Source of the DNA: Bradyrhizobium cajani | GTDB taxonomy: Bacteria > Pseudomonadota > Alphaproteobacteria > Rhizobiales > Xanthobacteraceae | Direction: 5' to 3' | Length of the DNA: 64,000 bases | Assembly: GCF_009759665.1 (NCBI RefSeq) | Contig: NZ_WQNE01000020.1 | Coordinates: 89,197-153,196 of the forward strand | Translations under genes and position numbers: made by a program | Part shown: piece by piece, positions 28,692 through 36,625 of the stretch | Layout: every line of letters begins with the position of its first letter | Position numbering within the stretch: position 1 is the stretch's first letter | The notes under the pieces: generated by a model | What the model was told of the DNA's origin: nothing | Databases searched by the model: none | Seen by the model: the letters and a program-made list of their open reading frames with translations, nothing else

Positions 28692-29422
28692 TGCACCTGC
28701 TGACCAGCCCCGAGGCCTGGGCGGCGCTGCTGACACTGACGTCGCTCGAGATCGTGCTCGGCATCGACAACGTCATCTTCCTGTCGGTGATCGTCTCGCG
28801 CATTCCCGAGAAGCAGGCCCATCGCGCCCGCCAGATCGGGCTGGCGCTGGCGCTGGTCTTCCGCATCTTGCTGCTCAGCGTCCTGGTCTGGCTGATCGGC
28901 CTGACTGCGCCGGTATTTTCCTCTTCGGGTTACGACTTTTCCTGGCGCGACATCATCCTGATCGGCGGCGGCCTGTTCCTGATCGCCAAGGCGACGCACG
29001 AGATCCACGCCGAGGTCGAAGCCGATGAGGGCGAGGGCGATCAGGAGTCCGGCGGCAGCGCCTTCTTCTGGGTGATCGTCCAGATCATCGTCATCGACAT
29101 CGTGTTCTCGCTGGACTCGATCATCACCGCGATCGGCATGGCGCAGGATATCGAGATCATGATCGCGGCCGTCGTGATCGCCTGCCTGATCATGTACATT
29201 TCGTCCGGCCCGGTGTCGCGATTCGTCGCGGAGCATCCGACCACCAAGATGCTGGCGCTGGCGTTCCTGGTGCTGATCGGCGTGGCGCTGGTCGCCGATG
29301 GCTTCCAATTCCACATTCCGCGCGGCTACATCTATTTCGCGATTGCGTTCTCGGCGGCGGTCGAGTTCTTCAACGTGCTGGCCAAGCGCAACCGCAGGAA
29401 AGCCGGCAGGCGGGCGGCCTAG
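28688..29422 (+). CDS. TerC family integral membrane protein
   Basis: A 244-residue protein with seven hydrophobic helices and the TerC signature acidic residues inside helices: LTSLEIVLGIDNVIFLSVI near the start and QIIVIDIVFSLDSIITAIGM in the second half. An acidic cytoplasmic loop (EVEADEGEGDQE) lies between. TerC/Alx proteins export manganese or other metals; the old tellurite-resistance name comes from plasmid genes. ATG 28688 overlaps the pcs stop by 4 nt, so translation is coupled; a second ATG follows immediately at 28691. Confidence 0.9.
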   Translation: MMHLLTSPEAWAALLTLTSLEIVLGIDNVIFLSVIVSRIPEKQAHRARQIGLALALVFRILLLSVLVWLIGLTAPVFSSSGYDFSWRDIILIGGGLFLIAKATHEIHAEVEADEGEGDQESGGSAFFWVIVQIIVIDIVFSLDSIITAIGMAQDIEIMIAAVVIACLIMYISSGPVSRFVAEHPTTKMLALAFLVLIGVALVADGFQFHIPRGYIYFAIAFSAAVEFFNVLAKRNRRKAGRRAA

Positions 29423-29515
29423 CCGTTCCATCCGGCGTCGAGTTGACAAGGCGAGCGCGATGTCTTTCGCTTGTCCGCGGCAGGACCGCGAGCAGGAAAA
29501 CGAGGAGGTCAGGCG

Positions 29516-30490
29516 ATGACCAAAGCCGTCCGTGTGCACAAGGTCGGAGGCCCCGAGGCGCTGGTCTATGAGAGCGTCGAGGTGCCGGCACCGGGCCCCG
29601 GCGAGGTGCGTATCCGCCAGCACGCGGTCGGGCTGAACTTCATCGACGTCTATTATCGCACCGGCCTCTACAAGGCGCCGGGGCTGCCCTTCATCGCCGG
29701 CAACGAGGCCTCGGGCGAGGTCGTCGCGGTCGGGCCGGGCGTGACGCATTTCCATCCCGGCGATCGCGTCGCCTATTACCACAATCTCGGCGCCTATACC
29801 GGCGAGCGCAACATCCCCTGGGAGAAGCTGGTCAAGCTGCCCGATCACATCACCCACGAGCAGGGCGCCGTGCTGATGCTGAAGGGGCTCACCGTCTGGT
29901 ACCTCCTGCACAAGACCTTCAAGGTCGAGCCGCATCATCGCGTGCTGATTCATGCTGCGGCCGGCGGCATCGGCCTGTTGGCCTGCCAATGGGCAAGCGC
30001 GCTCGGCGCCCATGTCATCGGCACGGTCGGTTCGCGCGAGAAGGCCGAGCTTGCGGAGGCCAATGGCTGCGACCACGTCATCCTCTACAACGAGGAGGAC
30101 TTCGTCGCGCGCGTCAAACAGATCAGCCGCAACGAGGGCTGCGACGTCGTCTATGACGGCGTCGGCAAGGCGACGTTCCCGGGCTCGCTGTCCTGCCTGA
30201 AGCCGCGCGGCATGTTCGTTTCGTTCGGCAATGCCTCCGGACCCGTGCCGCCGTTCTCGATCGCCGAGCTCAACACTCACGGCTCGCTGTTTGCGACGCG
30301 GCCGAAGCTCAACGACTACATCGGCAAGCGCTCCGAACTGCTGGAAGGCGCCGACACGCTGTTCGCCGCAGTCATCAACGGCAAGCTGCACGTGCCGATC
30401 AACCACGCCTACGCGCTGAAGGATGCCGCGAAGGCGCACACCGATCTCGAAAGCCGCAAGACCACGGGCGCGTCGATCCTGAAGCCGTAG
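29516..30490 (+). CDS. NADPH:quinone oxidoreductase (zeta-crystallin-like MDR family)
   Basis: A 324-residue protein with the quinone-oxidoreductase signature GLNFIDVYYRTGLYKAP (about 37-53) and the nucleotide-binding loop HAAAGGIGLLACQWA (about 145-160). It lacks the zinc ligands of alcohol dehydrogenases. It would reduce quinones or enones with NADPH. AGGAGGTCAGGCG directly precedes ATG 29516, a strong ribosome binding site that decides the start. It is followed by the compound palindromic repeat at 30498. Confidence 0.92.
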   Translation: MTKAVRVHKVGGPEALVYESVEVPAPGPGEVRIRQHAVGLNFIDVYYRTGLYKAPGLPFIAGNEASGEVVAVGPGVTHFHPGDRVAYYHNLGAYTGERNIPWEKLVKLPDHITHEQGAVLMLKGLTVWYLLHKTFKVEPHHRVLIHAAAGGIGLLACQWASALGAHVIGTVGSREKAELAEANGCDHVILYNEEDFVARVKQISRNEGCDVVYDGVGKATFPGSLSCLKPRGMFVSFGNASGPVPPFSIAELNTHGSLFATRPKLNDYIGKRSELLEGADTLFAAVINGKLHVPINHAYALKDAAKAHTDLESRKTTGASILKP

Positions 30491-30497
30491 TTCTTTA

Positions 30498-30613
30498 CGT
30501 CATTGCGAGCGAAGCGAAGCAATCCAGAGCTGCCTCCGCGGAAACAGTCTGGATTGCTTCGTCGCCAGCGCAAAATTGCTTCGCAATTTTGTCGCGGGTT
30601 CCTCGCAATGACG
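30498..30613. repeat. Palindromic intergenic repeat, family A copy 2, with an internal insertion
   Basis: It begins CGTCATTGCGAGCGAAGCGA and ends CTCGCAATGACG, with inner arms GCAATCCAGA / TCTGGATTGC as in the element at 11803. On the right side about 30 nt are inserted, themselves a palindrome (CAAAATTGC TTC GCAATTTTG, 30570-30590), so the element is 116 nt instead of 80. It separates the convergent qor-like and argD genes. Confidence 0.85.
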
Positions 30614-30617
30614 GGTC

Positions 30618-31814
30618 CTACGCCACCCGCCGTGCCGCGCCGGCCTTGGTCAAGATCCCGTCGAGACAATCGATCATTTCGGCGATCTCGGCCCGCGTGA
30701 CGTTCAGCGCCGGCATGAAACGCAGCGTGTCGACCTGCGGCGCGTTGAGGAGCACGCCTTGCTCGAACGCTTGCGCGACGATGCCGGGGGCGATCGGCAG
30801 CTTGAGGTCGAGTGCCAGCAAGAGGCCACGTCCCCGCACGCCGCCGAGGCCGTGCCGAGCCGAGATCTTCTGCAACTCGCTTTCCAGCAGCAGGCCGGTC
30901 TCGGCCACCTGTTTCAGGAAGTCGGGCTTGCTGATCTCCTCGAGCACCGCAAGCCCCGCCGCGCACATGATCGGGTTGCCGTTGAACGTGCCGCCCTGAT
31001 CGCCGTGCGCGAAGCAGGAGGCGCGTTCGGTCGCAAGCAGCGCCGCGAGCGGCACGCCGCCGCCGATGCCCTTGCCGAGCGTCATGATGTCGGGCGAGAT
31101 CCCGGTGTGCTCGTAATGGAAGAGCTTGCCGGTCCGGCCCATGCCGGTCTGGATCTCGTCGAAGATCAGCAGCAGGCCGTGGGCCTCGGTGAGCGCGCGC
31201 AGCTCTTGCAGGAACTGATCGCTCGCCGGCCACACGCCGGACTCGCCCTGGATCGGCTCGAGCATCACAGCGACGGTGTTGTCGTTGATCAGCTTTGCGA
31301 CCGAAGCGATGTCGTTGAGCTTCGCCTTCTTGAAGCCGGCGACCTTCGGCTCGAACAGCGGCTCGAACGCCTTCTTGCCCGAAGCCGACATCGTCGCCAG
31401 CGTCCGGCCGTGGAAGCCGCCTTCGAAGCTGATGATCTCGAACGCACCGTTCCGGTGCAGGCTGCCATATTTGCGCGCGAGCTTGATCGCGCCCTCATTG
31501 GCCTCCGCGCCCGAGTTGGCAAAGAACACCTGGTCGAAGGCGCTGTTGTCGACGAGCGCCTGCGCCAGCTTGAGGCTCGGCTCATTGTAGAACGCCGGGC
31601 TCGGCGTCAGCAGCCGCCTGGCCTGCGCGGCGAGTGCATCGGCAATGGCCGGTGGCGAGTGGCCGAGGCAGTTCACGGCCCAGCCCTGCACGAAATCGAG
31701 ATAGCGCTTGCGGCCGTCGTCCCAGCGATAGGAGCCGGCGCCGCGGACGAACACGACCTGGGGCCGTGCGGTGATGTCCATCAGCGCGTCATACGGATGG
31801 GTGGCGGTGGTCAT
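30618..31814 (-). CDS. argD: Acetylornithine/ornithine-type aminotransferase (ArgD family)
   Basis: A 398-residue class III aminotransferase. The N-terminus (VVFVRGAGSYRWDDGRKRYLDF) is followed by the cofactor segment FFANSGAEANEGAIKLAR, EPIQGESGV, IFDEIQTGMGRTG (the Asp binding the pyridine nitrogen) and the PLP lysine in TLGKGIGGG (about residue 246). It converts N-acetylglutamate semialdehyde to N-acetylornithine (and often succinyl-DAP) in arginine and lysine synthesis. Here argD stands alone rather than with argF, so a second copy may exist elsewhere. The start ATG 31814 follows AGAGGAG (31821-31827). A terminator-like hairpin and an Arg-rich small open frame lie upstream. Confidence 0.9.
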   Translation of the reverse strand: MTTATHPYDALMDITARPQVVFVRGAGSYRWDDGRKRYLDFVQGWAVNCLGHSPPAIADALAAQARRLLTPSPAFYNEPSLKLAQALVDNSAFDQVFFANSGAEANEGAIKLARKYGSLHRNGAFEIISFEGGFHGRTLATMSASGKKAFEPLFEPKVAGFKKAKLNDIASVAKLINDNTVAVMLEPIQGESGVWPASDQFLQELRALTEAHGLLLIFDEIQTGMGRTGKLFHYEHTGISPDIMTLGKGIGGGVPLAALLATERASCFAHGDQGGTFNGNPIMCAAGLAVLEEISKPDFLKQVAETGLLLESELQKISARHGLGGVRGRGLLLALDLKLPIAPGIVAQAFEQGVLLNAPQVDTLRFMPALNVTRAEIAEMIDCLDGILTKAGAARRVA

Positions 31815-31852
31815 GTCGAACTCCTCTGGAGGCGGGTGGAAAAAGGCGCGCG

Positions 31853-31890
31853 AAAAGCAAGAAGGCCGCACTTTGCGGGTGCGGCCTTCT
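31853..31890 (-). terminator. Attenuator-type terminator hairpin in the argD leader
   Basis: On the minus strand GAAGGCCGCAC (31889-31879), a 7-nt loop and GTGCGGCCTTC (31871-31861), plus a flanking A-T pair, form a 12-bp stem followed by TTGCTTTT. It lies between the Arg-rich leader frame and the argD ribosome binding site. That is the place expected for the terminator of a transcription attenuator. Confidence 0.75.
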
Positions 31891-31915
31891 CGAAAACTCT
31901 GCTGAATTCAGGTGA

Positions 31916-32005
31916 TCAGCGGTGTCGTCGGACATGGCGCAACCCATCATCGTCGCGGGTGCGACGACGGAAAGCTGCGCGGCGGTGGGTCCGAGAGTTG
32001 ATCAT
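31916..32005 (-). CDS. Arginine-rich leader peptide of argD (proposed attenuator)
   Basis: A 29-codon frame, ATG 32005 to TGA 31916, with Arg at 5, 8, 9, 13-15, 17, 23, 26, 27 and 29: 11 of 29 codons. Codons 13-15 (CGT CGT CGC) form the left arm of a 9-bp hairpin (31961-31969 with 31948-31956, loop ACCC, one G-T pair). After the stop comes a CTGAATTCAG palindrome and then the terminator-like hairpin at 31853-31890. TTGACA at 32043-32038 with a weak -10 about 17 nt later would start transcription within a few nt of the ATG, as for the leaderless trpL of Sinorhizobium. Inference: ribosome stalling at Arg codons when charged tRNA-Arg is scarce prevents termination and raises argD expression. Whether the peptide or RNA also acts in trans is unknown. 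Confidence 0.65.
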   Translation of the reverse strand: MINSRTHRRAAFRRRTRDDDGLRHVRRHR

Positions 32006-32037
32006 GGGGCGCGTCCCTACAGCCGAACGGCAGGACT

Positions 32038-32043
32038 TGTCAA
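32038..32043 (-). promoter_or_regulatory. -35 box of the argD leader promoter
   Basis: A perfect TTGACA on the minus strand. With a 17-nt spacer the -10 position reads GTAGGG (TAGGGA with 18), a weak match. The predicted start site is about 3-5 nt before the leader-peptide ATG at 32005. Confidence 0.45.
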
Positions 32044-32081
32044 GCGGGCGTTTTGCAGAACACCCGCCTGGCGTGCATCGA

Positions 32082-32258
32082 TCAGGTCAGATGCGCGGCT
32101 TCCTCGGTGTCCTCGCAGCCCCAGTCCGCATCCGCAATCGCAGTGTCGATGAGCTCGCCGCGCATCAGCTTGAGCGGCGATGTCCAGTACAGCGCGATGT
32201 TGCACCTTGAACACCCACACCAGTCCGGTCGTGACGTCGCGCGTGGGCGTGAATGCAT
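32082..32258 (-). CDS. 58-residue CxCxxC small protein, function unknown
   Basis: The short frame starts ATG 32258 and ends TGA 32082. The N-terminus is Arg/Pro-rich (MHSRPRATSRPD) and leads to WCGCSRCNIALYW, with Cys in a CxCxxC pattern that could bind zinc or iron, and a further Cys in the acidic C-terminus (IADADWGCEDTEEAAHLT). The sequence looks like protein rather than random frame, and it fills an otherwise empty interval between the TPR gene and the argD leader. No ribosome binding site is evident, and a stop lies five codons upstream, so no longer form exists. No known family. Confidence 0.45.
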   Translation of the reverse strand: MHSRPRATSRPDWCGCSRCNIALYWTSPLKLMRGELIDTAIADADWGCEDTEEAAHLT

Positions 32259-32299
32259 TATAGTGTCACATCGTCAGCGCGTGACGCTGCAGGTGAGGA

Positions 32300-33454
32300 T
32301 CACTCGACACCGTAATGCGCGAATGCATCGGCGATGCCGGCGTTGATCGTCTTGGCGGCCGCCATGTCGCGTTCTGCGCCTTCATTGTCACCCTTCTTCC
32401 GCTTCGCAAGCCCGCGACCGTAGAGCGAGCTGTCGTACTCCGGTTTTGCGCTCAGCGCCGCGTCATAGTCGGCAATGGCAGCGTCGAGATTGCCGAGCTT
32501 GAGATGGGTGAGGGCGCGGCTGTCCAGCGTGTAGGGATCGTTCGGCTCCATCCGCAGCGACTGCTCGCAATCGGCCAGCGCCTCTTGGAGGCGGCCGAGG
32601 ATCGCGCGGGTCATGCAGCGCGAATTGAACACGCCGGAATAGCTCGCGTTGGCCTTGATCGCTCGATCGTAATCTTCGAGCGCCCGCGCATAATCGTGCG
32701 CGTCGAAATACATGTTCGCGCGGGCATAGAAATCGCGGTCGTTGTCCGGACTGAGCTGAAGCGATTTGGCGAAATCGGCCAGCGCGCGGGCCCGCTCGCC
32801 GCGGTCGCGGAAGATGCGCGCACGGTTGCCGTAGGCCGGGCCGTAGTTCGGGTCGAGCTTGATCGACAGATCGAAATCCGCAAGCGCGCGGTCGTCCTCG
32901 CCACGGTTGCTATAGGCGGTGCCGCGATTGAAATAGGCGAGCGCAAACTTCGGGTCGAGCTTGATGGCCTGATCGTAATCGGCCATCGCACGCCGGTAGT
33001 CGTTCTTGTGGATGAGGGAATTGCCGCGGTTGTTGTAGTAGAGCGGGTCGCGGGCATTCAGCCGGATGGCGCGCGTGTAGTCGGAAATGGCGTGATCGGC
33101 GTCGCCGAGATCGTCATAGGCGATGCCGCGATTGTACCAGAGATCGGGATGTTTCGGATCGAGATCGATGGCGCGGTTGAAATCGGCCAGGGCGCGCTCG
33201 GCCTCGCCCTTTCGCCGGAGCATCTCGCCGCGATTGGCAAGTGCGCGCACGTCGGAGGGATCGGCCTCTAGCAAGGCCGAGCAGCCGGTGATGCGCTGGT
33301 CCTCGTTGCCTCCGTCGACGCGGTAGCACCATTGACGTGCCTGTGCGGCTGACGGAGATCGTGCGGCGGCGGGAGCGGTCAGCGCGAGCAGGGCCATCGT
33401 GAGGCCGATTGCAGACAGCTTGAAACAAATTCCTGATGTTTTATCGTGTTTCAT
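32300..33454 (-). CDS. Exported tetratricopeptide-repeat protein
   Basis: A 384-residue protein with an N-terminal export signal (residues about 10-32, ending APAAARS). About nine consecutive TPR units from residue 65 follow, each about 34 residues with ALADFNRAIDLDPKHPDLWYNRG-type spacing of A, Y/F, N-R-G and D-P. TPR arrays bind protein partners; a periplasmic or outer-membrane assembly role is possible but not shown. It is divergent from the hypothetical at 33581 and followed downstream by the 58-residue protein. Confidence 0.85.
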   Translation of the reverse strand: MKHDKTSGICFKLSAIGLTMALLALTAPAAARSPSAAQARQWCYRVDGGNEDQRITGCSALLEADPSDVRALANRGEMLRRKGEAERALADFNRAIDLDPKHPDLWYNRGIAYDDLGDADHAISDYTRAIRLNARDPLYYNNRGNSLIHKNDYRRAMADYDQAIKLDPKFALAYFNRGTAYSNRGEDDRALADFDLSIKLDPNYGPAYGNRARIFRDRGERARALADFAKSLQLSPDNDRDFYARANMYFDAHDYARALEDYDRAIKANASYSGVFNSRCMTRAILGRLQEALADCEQSLRMEPNDPYTLDSRALTHLKLGNLDAAIADYDAALSAKPEYDSSLYGRGLAKRKKGDNEGAERDMAAAKTINAGIADAFAHYGVE

Positions 33455-33580
33455 TTTGCATGCCGTGTAGAAACCATTGTGCCTCTAGCGCGTTTGTGAT
33501 CGAAGGATGCAAATTGGTTCGAACCGGACAGACGGCGGCTCAGACCAAGAGTCGCGGGATCAACCAGACAGTTTTCAGCC

Positions 33581-34522
33581 TTGTCCGACACGCCTTACCC
33601 AATCGACCTCGACAGCATTCGCGGCGCATTTCCGCCGGGCATCGAAGCGCCGCCGCTGCTGGTCGACTTTGCCGCCTGGCTCAAGGGACGCCCCTGGGGC
33701 AGCGTCGGCTGTTTCTCCCTGCAGGGCCAGTTCTCCGATCATGCGCCGATCGTCGACGGCAGCCCCTTGCGCGACCGGTTTTCGCTGTTCATGCGGCTGC
33801 CTGACGGTTCGGCCGTCGGCGGCTGGTACGGCGCGGGCCTCGACCGCGACAATCCGCCGATCGTGGGGCTGGGCTCCGAAGGCGACTACGAGCTGCTGGC
33901 GCCGAGCCTCGACGGCCTGCTGGCAAAGCTGACATCGCAGCAATTCGACAAGGCCTGGAGCGATCTGAAGCCGCACGACGAGGTCGAGCCTCAAACGGTC
34001 GAGCTCGCGCAATGGCTCGCCGGACAGCCGGCCGGCGACAAGCCGGCGTGTGACGACGGCGCATTGGAGCTGCCGGACTTCCGCGGCTTCGTGGAGAAAT
34101 GGAGCCGGGATCGCGAAGACTATTGGGCCAATCACCGCTTGATGGCCGAGCTCGGCTGGCGGCTGGCCGCGCATCTGCCCAGGGGCAAGAAGCCGTGGGA
34201 CCAGACGCGCTTCGAGATCGCGATCGTCGGCGCGCAATACCAGGCGCGGGTCTTGTCGAACGGCCCGCAGCCGTTCGAGGAGGCCGCTTCGATCGAGTCC
34301 CTGCTGCGCGACTTGCGCGAGCAGATGCGTCGCGCCCAGCCCGAGCTCGGGCTGTGGTACACGATGCATTTCGGCCTCCATGCCGATGGCCGCATCATGC
34401 CGAACTTCGAATACGATTTGCGCCCGACCATTGACGGTGAGCCAGCGAAACTATCTGAGGCTCAGGCGGATCTCGCCCGCGCTCCGCGCCCGGAGCGCTG
34501 GGTGCCGAAATGGCTGGTGTGA
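33581..34522 (+). CDS. Conserved hypothetical protein with N-terminal SMI1-like and C-terminal YezG-like segments
   Basis: A 313-residue soluble protein starting at TTG 33581 (MSDTPYPID). I do not recognise a firm family. The N-terminal part (LLVDFAAWLKGRPWGSVGCF, then SLFMRLPDGSAVGGWYGAG) looks like the SUKH/SMI1 type. The C-terminal part (WYTMHFGLHADGRIMPNFEYDLRP) resembles the beta-strand segment of YezG/DUF600 immunity proteins, both folds being common among toxin immunity proteins. No toxin gene lies next to it, so an immunity role is unsupported. The start codon is weak; no clear ribosome binding site. Confidence 0.65.
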   Translation: MSDTPYPIDLDSIRGAFPPGIEAPPLLVDFAAWLKGRPWGSVGCFSLQGQFSDHAPIVDGSPLRDRFSLFMRLPDGSAVGGWYGAGLDRDNPPIVGLGSEGDYELLAPSLDGLLAKLTSQQFDKAWSDLKPHDEVEPQTVELAQWLAGQPAGDKPACDDGALELPDFRGFVEKWSRDREDYWANHRLMAELGWRLAAHLPRGKKPWDQTRFEIAIVGAQYQARVLSNGPQPFEEAASIESLLRDLREQMRRAQPELGLWYTMHFGLHADGRIMPNFEYDLRPTIDGEPAKLSEAQADLARAPRPERWVPKWLV

Positions 34523-34534
34523 CCGCATCCACAT

Positions 34535-34591
34535 CGTCATTGCGAGCCAACGGGGCCGCGCTTCGCGCGGACCCGTTGGCTCGCAATGACG
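34535..34591. repeat. Palindromic intergenic repeat, family A copy 3 (short form)
   Basis: 20-bp perfect arms (34535-34554 and 34572-34591), CGTCATTGCGAGCCAACGGG and its complement, around a core that folds again (CCGCGC TTC GCGCGG). The outer 13 nt match the elements at 11803 and 30498, but the interior differs. It lies between the convergent genes at 34522 and 34599, where it may serve as a bidirectional transcript end. Confidence 0.88.
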
Positions 34592-34598
34592 GAGGACC

Positions 34599-35924
34599 TC
34601 AGAACCCCGCGACGCTGCCGTGCAGATCGTACGCGTCGGCGCGCTCGATCTTCGCCGTGACGATCTCGCCGACGCGCAGGGGGCGACGGCTCGAGAGATA
34701 GACCGCGCCGTCGATCTCCGGTGCATCGGCCTTCGATCGTCCCTTGGCGACGGTCGGGCCGACCTCGTCGATGATGATCTGCTGGCGCGTGCCGACCTTG
34801 CGCTTCAGCCTGCGTGCCGAGATCTTCTGCTGGCGCGCCATCAGCGCGTTGTAGCGCTCCTGCTTGATCTCTTCCGGCACGGGGTTCTCGATCGCGTTCG
34901 ACGTCGCGCCGGCAACCGGCTCGTATTTGAAGCAGCCGACGCGATCGATCTCGGCCTCATCGAGCCAGTCGAGCAGATAGGCGAAGTCGGCATCGGTCTC
35001 GCCGGGGAAGCCGACGATGAAGGTCGAGCGCAAGGCGAGATCGGGACATTCCTCGCGCCAGCGCTTGATCCGCGCCAGCGTCTTGTCCTGCGCGGCGGGT
35101 CGCTTCATCGCCTTCAGCACCTCGGGGCTCGCATGCTGGAACGGGATGTCGAGATAGGGCAGCACCTTGCCCTCGGTCATCAGCGCGATGACGTCGTCGA
35201 CATGCGGGTAGGGGTAGACATATTGCAGCCGGACCCAGGCGCCGAGCTCGCCGAGCTCGCGCGCGAGGTCGAGGAATCTGGCGCGGACCTGGCGATCCTT
35301 CCACGGGCTCCCGGCGTATTTGAGATCGACGCCATAGGCCGAGGTGTCCTGCGAGATCACCAGCAGCTCCTTGACGCCGGCGCCGACCAGGCGCTCGGCC
35401 TCGCGCAGCACGTCGTTGGCGGAACGCGAGACGAGATCGCCGCGCAGCTTCGGGATGATGCAGAAGGTGCAGCGGTTGTTGCAGCCCTCGGAGATCTTCA
35501 AGTAAGCGTAGTGGCGTGGCGTCAGCTTGATGCCCTGCGGCGGCACCAGGTCGAGATGCGGATTGTGCGCGGGCGGCAGCGCGCGGTGCACGGCGTCGAG
35601 CACGCTCTCGTATTGCTGCGGGCCGGTGATCGAGAGCACGCCGGGATAGGCCTGCTCGATCTGCTCGGGTTCCGCGCCCATGCAGCCCGTGACAATCACC
35701 TTGCCGTTCTCGGCCATGGCCTCGCCGATCGCCGAAAGCGATTCCTGCTTGGCGCTGTCGAGGAAGCCGCAGGTGTTGACGATGACGATGTCGGCCCCGT
35801 CATGCTTGCGGGCGAGCTCGTAGCCCTCCGCGCGCAGGCGCGTGATGATGCGCTCGGAATCCACCAATGCCTTGGGACACCCGAGCGACACGAAGCTGAC
35901 CTTGGGCGCAGCCGTCTGATCCAT
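34599..35924 (-). CDS. rimO: Ribosomal protein S12 methylthiotransferase RimO
   Basis: 441 residues, the usual size. The N-terminal MTTase domain has three cluster-binding cysteines (SLGCPKALVDSE, VNTCGFLD, VTGCMG), the radical SAM motif CNNRCTFC is near residues 148-155, and a C-terminal TRAM domain ends AYDLHGSVAGF. It methylthiolates Asp88 of S12. SLGCPKALVD distinguishes RimO from MiaB. ATG 35924 (MDQTAAPKVSFVSLGCPK) matches the family; the longer frame to 35963 does not. It is divergent from nasT. Confidence 0.95.
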   Translation of the reverse strand: MDQTAAPKVSFVSLGCPKALVDSERIITRLRAEGYELARKHDGADIVIVNTCGFLDSAKQESLSAIGEAMAENGKVIVTGCMGAEPEQIEQAYPGVLSITGPQQYESVLDAVHRALPPAHNPHLDLVPPQGIKLTPRHYAYLKISEGCNNRCTFCIIPKLRGDLVSRSANDVLREAERLVGAGVKELLVISQDTSAYGVDLKYAGSPWKDRQVRARFLDLARELGELGAWVRLQYVYPYPHVDDVIALMTEGKVLPYLDIPFQHASPEVLKAMKRPAAQDKTLARIKRWREECPDLALRSTFIVGFPGETDADFAYLLDWLDEAEIDRVGCFKYEPVAGATSNAIENPVPEEIKQERYNALMARQQKISARRLKRKVGTRQQIIIDEVGPTVAKGRSKADAPEIDGAVYLSSRRPLRVGEIVTAKIERADAYDLHGSVAGF

Positions 35925-36034
35925 ATCTGATCTGCCTGATTGACCGGCCTGAGCTAGTCCCAATTGCCCATAATTACAACCCTTTGCATGGCCCGCGGGC
36001 GTGCTATGGATGAATCACCTGCCGTGAGTGAGCT

Positions 36035-36625
36035 ATGAGCGCCGAACAGTCGCCCAAAATCGTGATCGTCGACGAAAGCCCGATCCGGGCTGCGATCCTC
36101 GAAGAAGGGTTGCGGGAGGCCGGATTCACGCAGGTCGTCCATATCCGCGAGATGCAGAGCCTGCTTGCCCGTATTTATGCGGTGGACCCCGACATCATCC
36201 TGATCGATCTGGAAAACCCCAGCCGCGACGTGCTGGAGGCGATGTTCCAGGTCAGCCGCGCCGTGAAGCGGCCGATCGCGATGTTCGTCGACCAGAGCGA
36301 TTCAGCCTCGATCCAGGCCTCGGTCGAGGCGGGGGTGTCCGCCTACATCGTCGACGGGCTGAAGAAGGAGCGCATCAAGCCGATCCTCGACCTCTGCGTG
36401 TCGCGCTTCAACGCCTTCGCCAAGCTCCAGGAGGAGCTCGAGCGCACCAAGTCGCAGCTCGAGGACCGCAAGATCATCGAGCGCGCCAAGGGCATCTTGA
36501 TGAAGGTGAAGGGCCTCACCGAGGACGAGGCCTATGTGCTGCTGCGCTCCACCGCGATGCGCGAGAAAAAGAAAATCGGCGAGATCGCCCAGTCGATCAT
36601 CACCGCGTCGGAGATGCTGAAATGA
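36035..36625 (+). CDS. nasT: NasT, ANTAR-domain transcription antiterminator
   Basis: A 196-residue protein with an N-terminal receiver-like domain (KIVIVDESPIRAAILEEGL, then DPDIILIDLENPSRDVLEAM) in which the usual phospho-Asp position is retained in LIDLENPS. A coiled-coil linker (ELERTKSQLEDRKIIERAKG) and a C-terminal ANTAR domain (about 135-190: RKIIERAKGILMKVKGLTEDEAYVLLRSTA) follow. NasT binds paired hairpins in leader RNAs and prevents termination; NasS holds it inactive without nitrate. It overlaps nasS by 4 nt. In B. japonicum NasST controls nitrate assimilation and also nitrous oxide reductase. Confidence 0.93.
   Translation: MSAEQSPKIVIVDESPIRAAILEEGLREAGFTQVVHIREMQSLLARIYAVDPDIILIDLENPSRDVLEAMFQVSRAVKRPIAMFVDQSDSASIQASVEAGVSAYIVDGLKKERIKPILDLCVSRFNAFAKLQEELERTKSQLEDRKIIERAKGILMKVKGLTEDEAYVLLRSTAMREKKKIGEIAQSIITASEMLK

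Noticed and set aside
27836..29422. A single 528-codon open frame spanning pcs and terC
   Set aside because: Its first 280 codons are out of frame with the well-conserved phosphatidylcholine synthase; only the part from 28688 is real (TerC), with an ATGA overlap to pcs.
33581..34522. Toxin-immunity pair
   Set aside because: The hypothetical protein has SMI1- and YezG-like segments, but no toxin candidate is adjacent; the flanking genes are a TPR protein and rimO.
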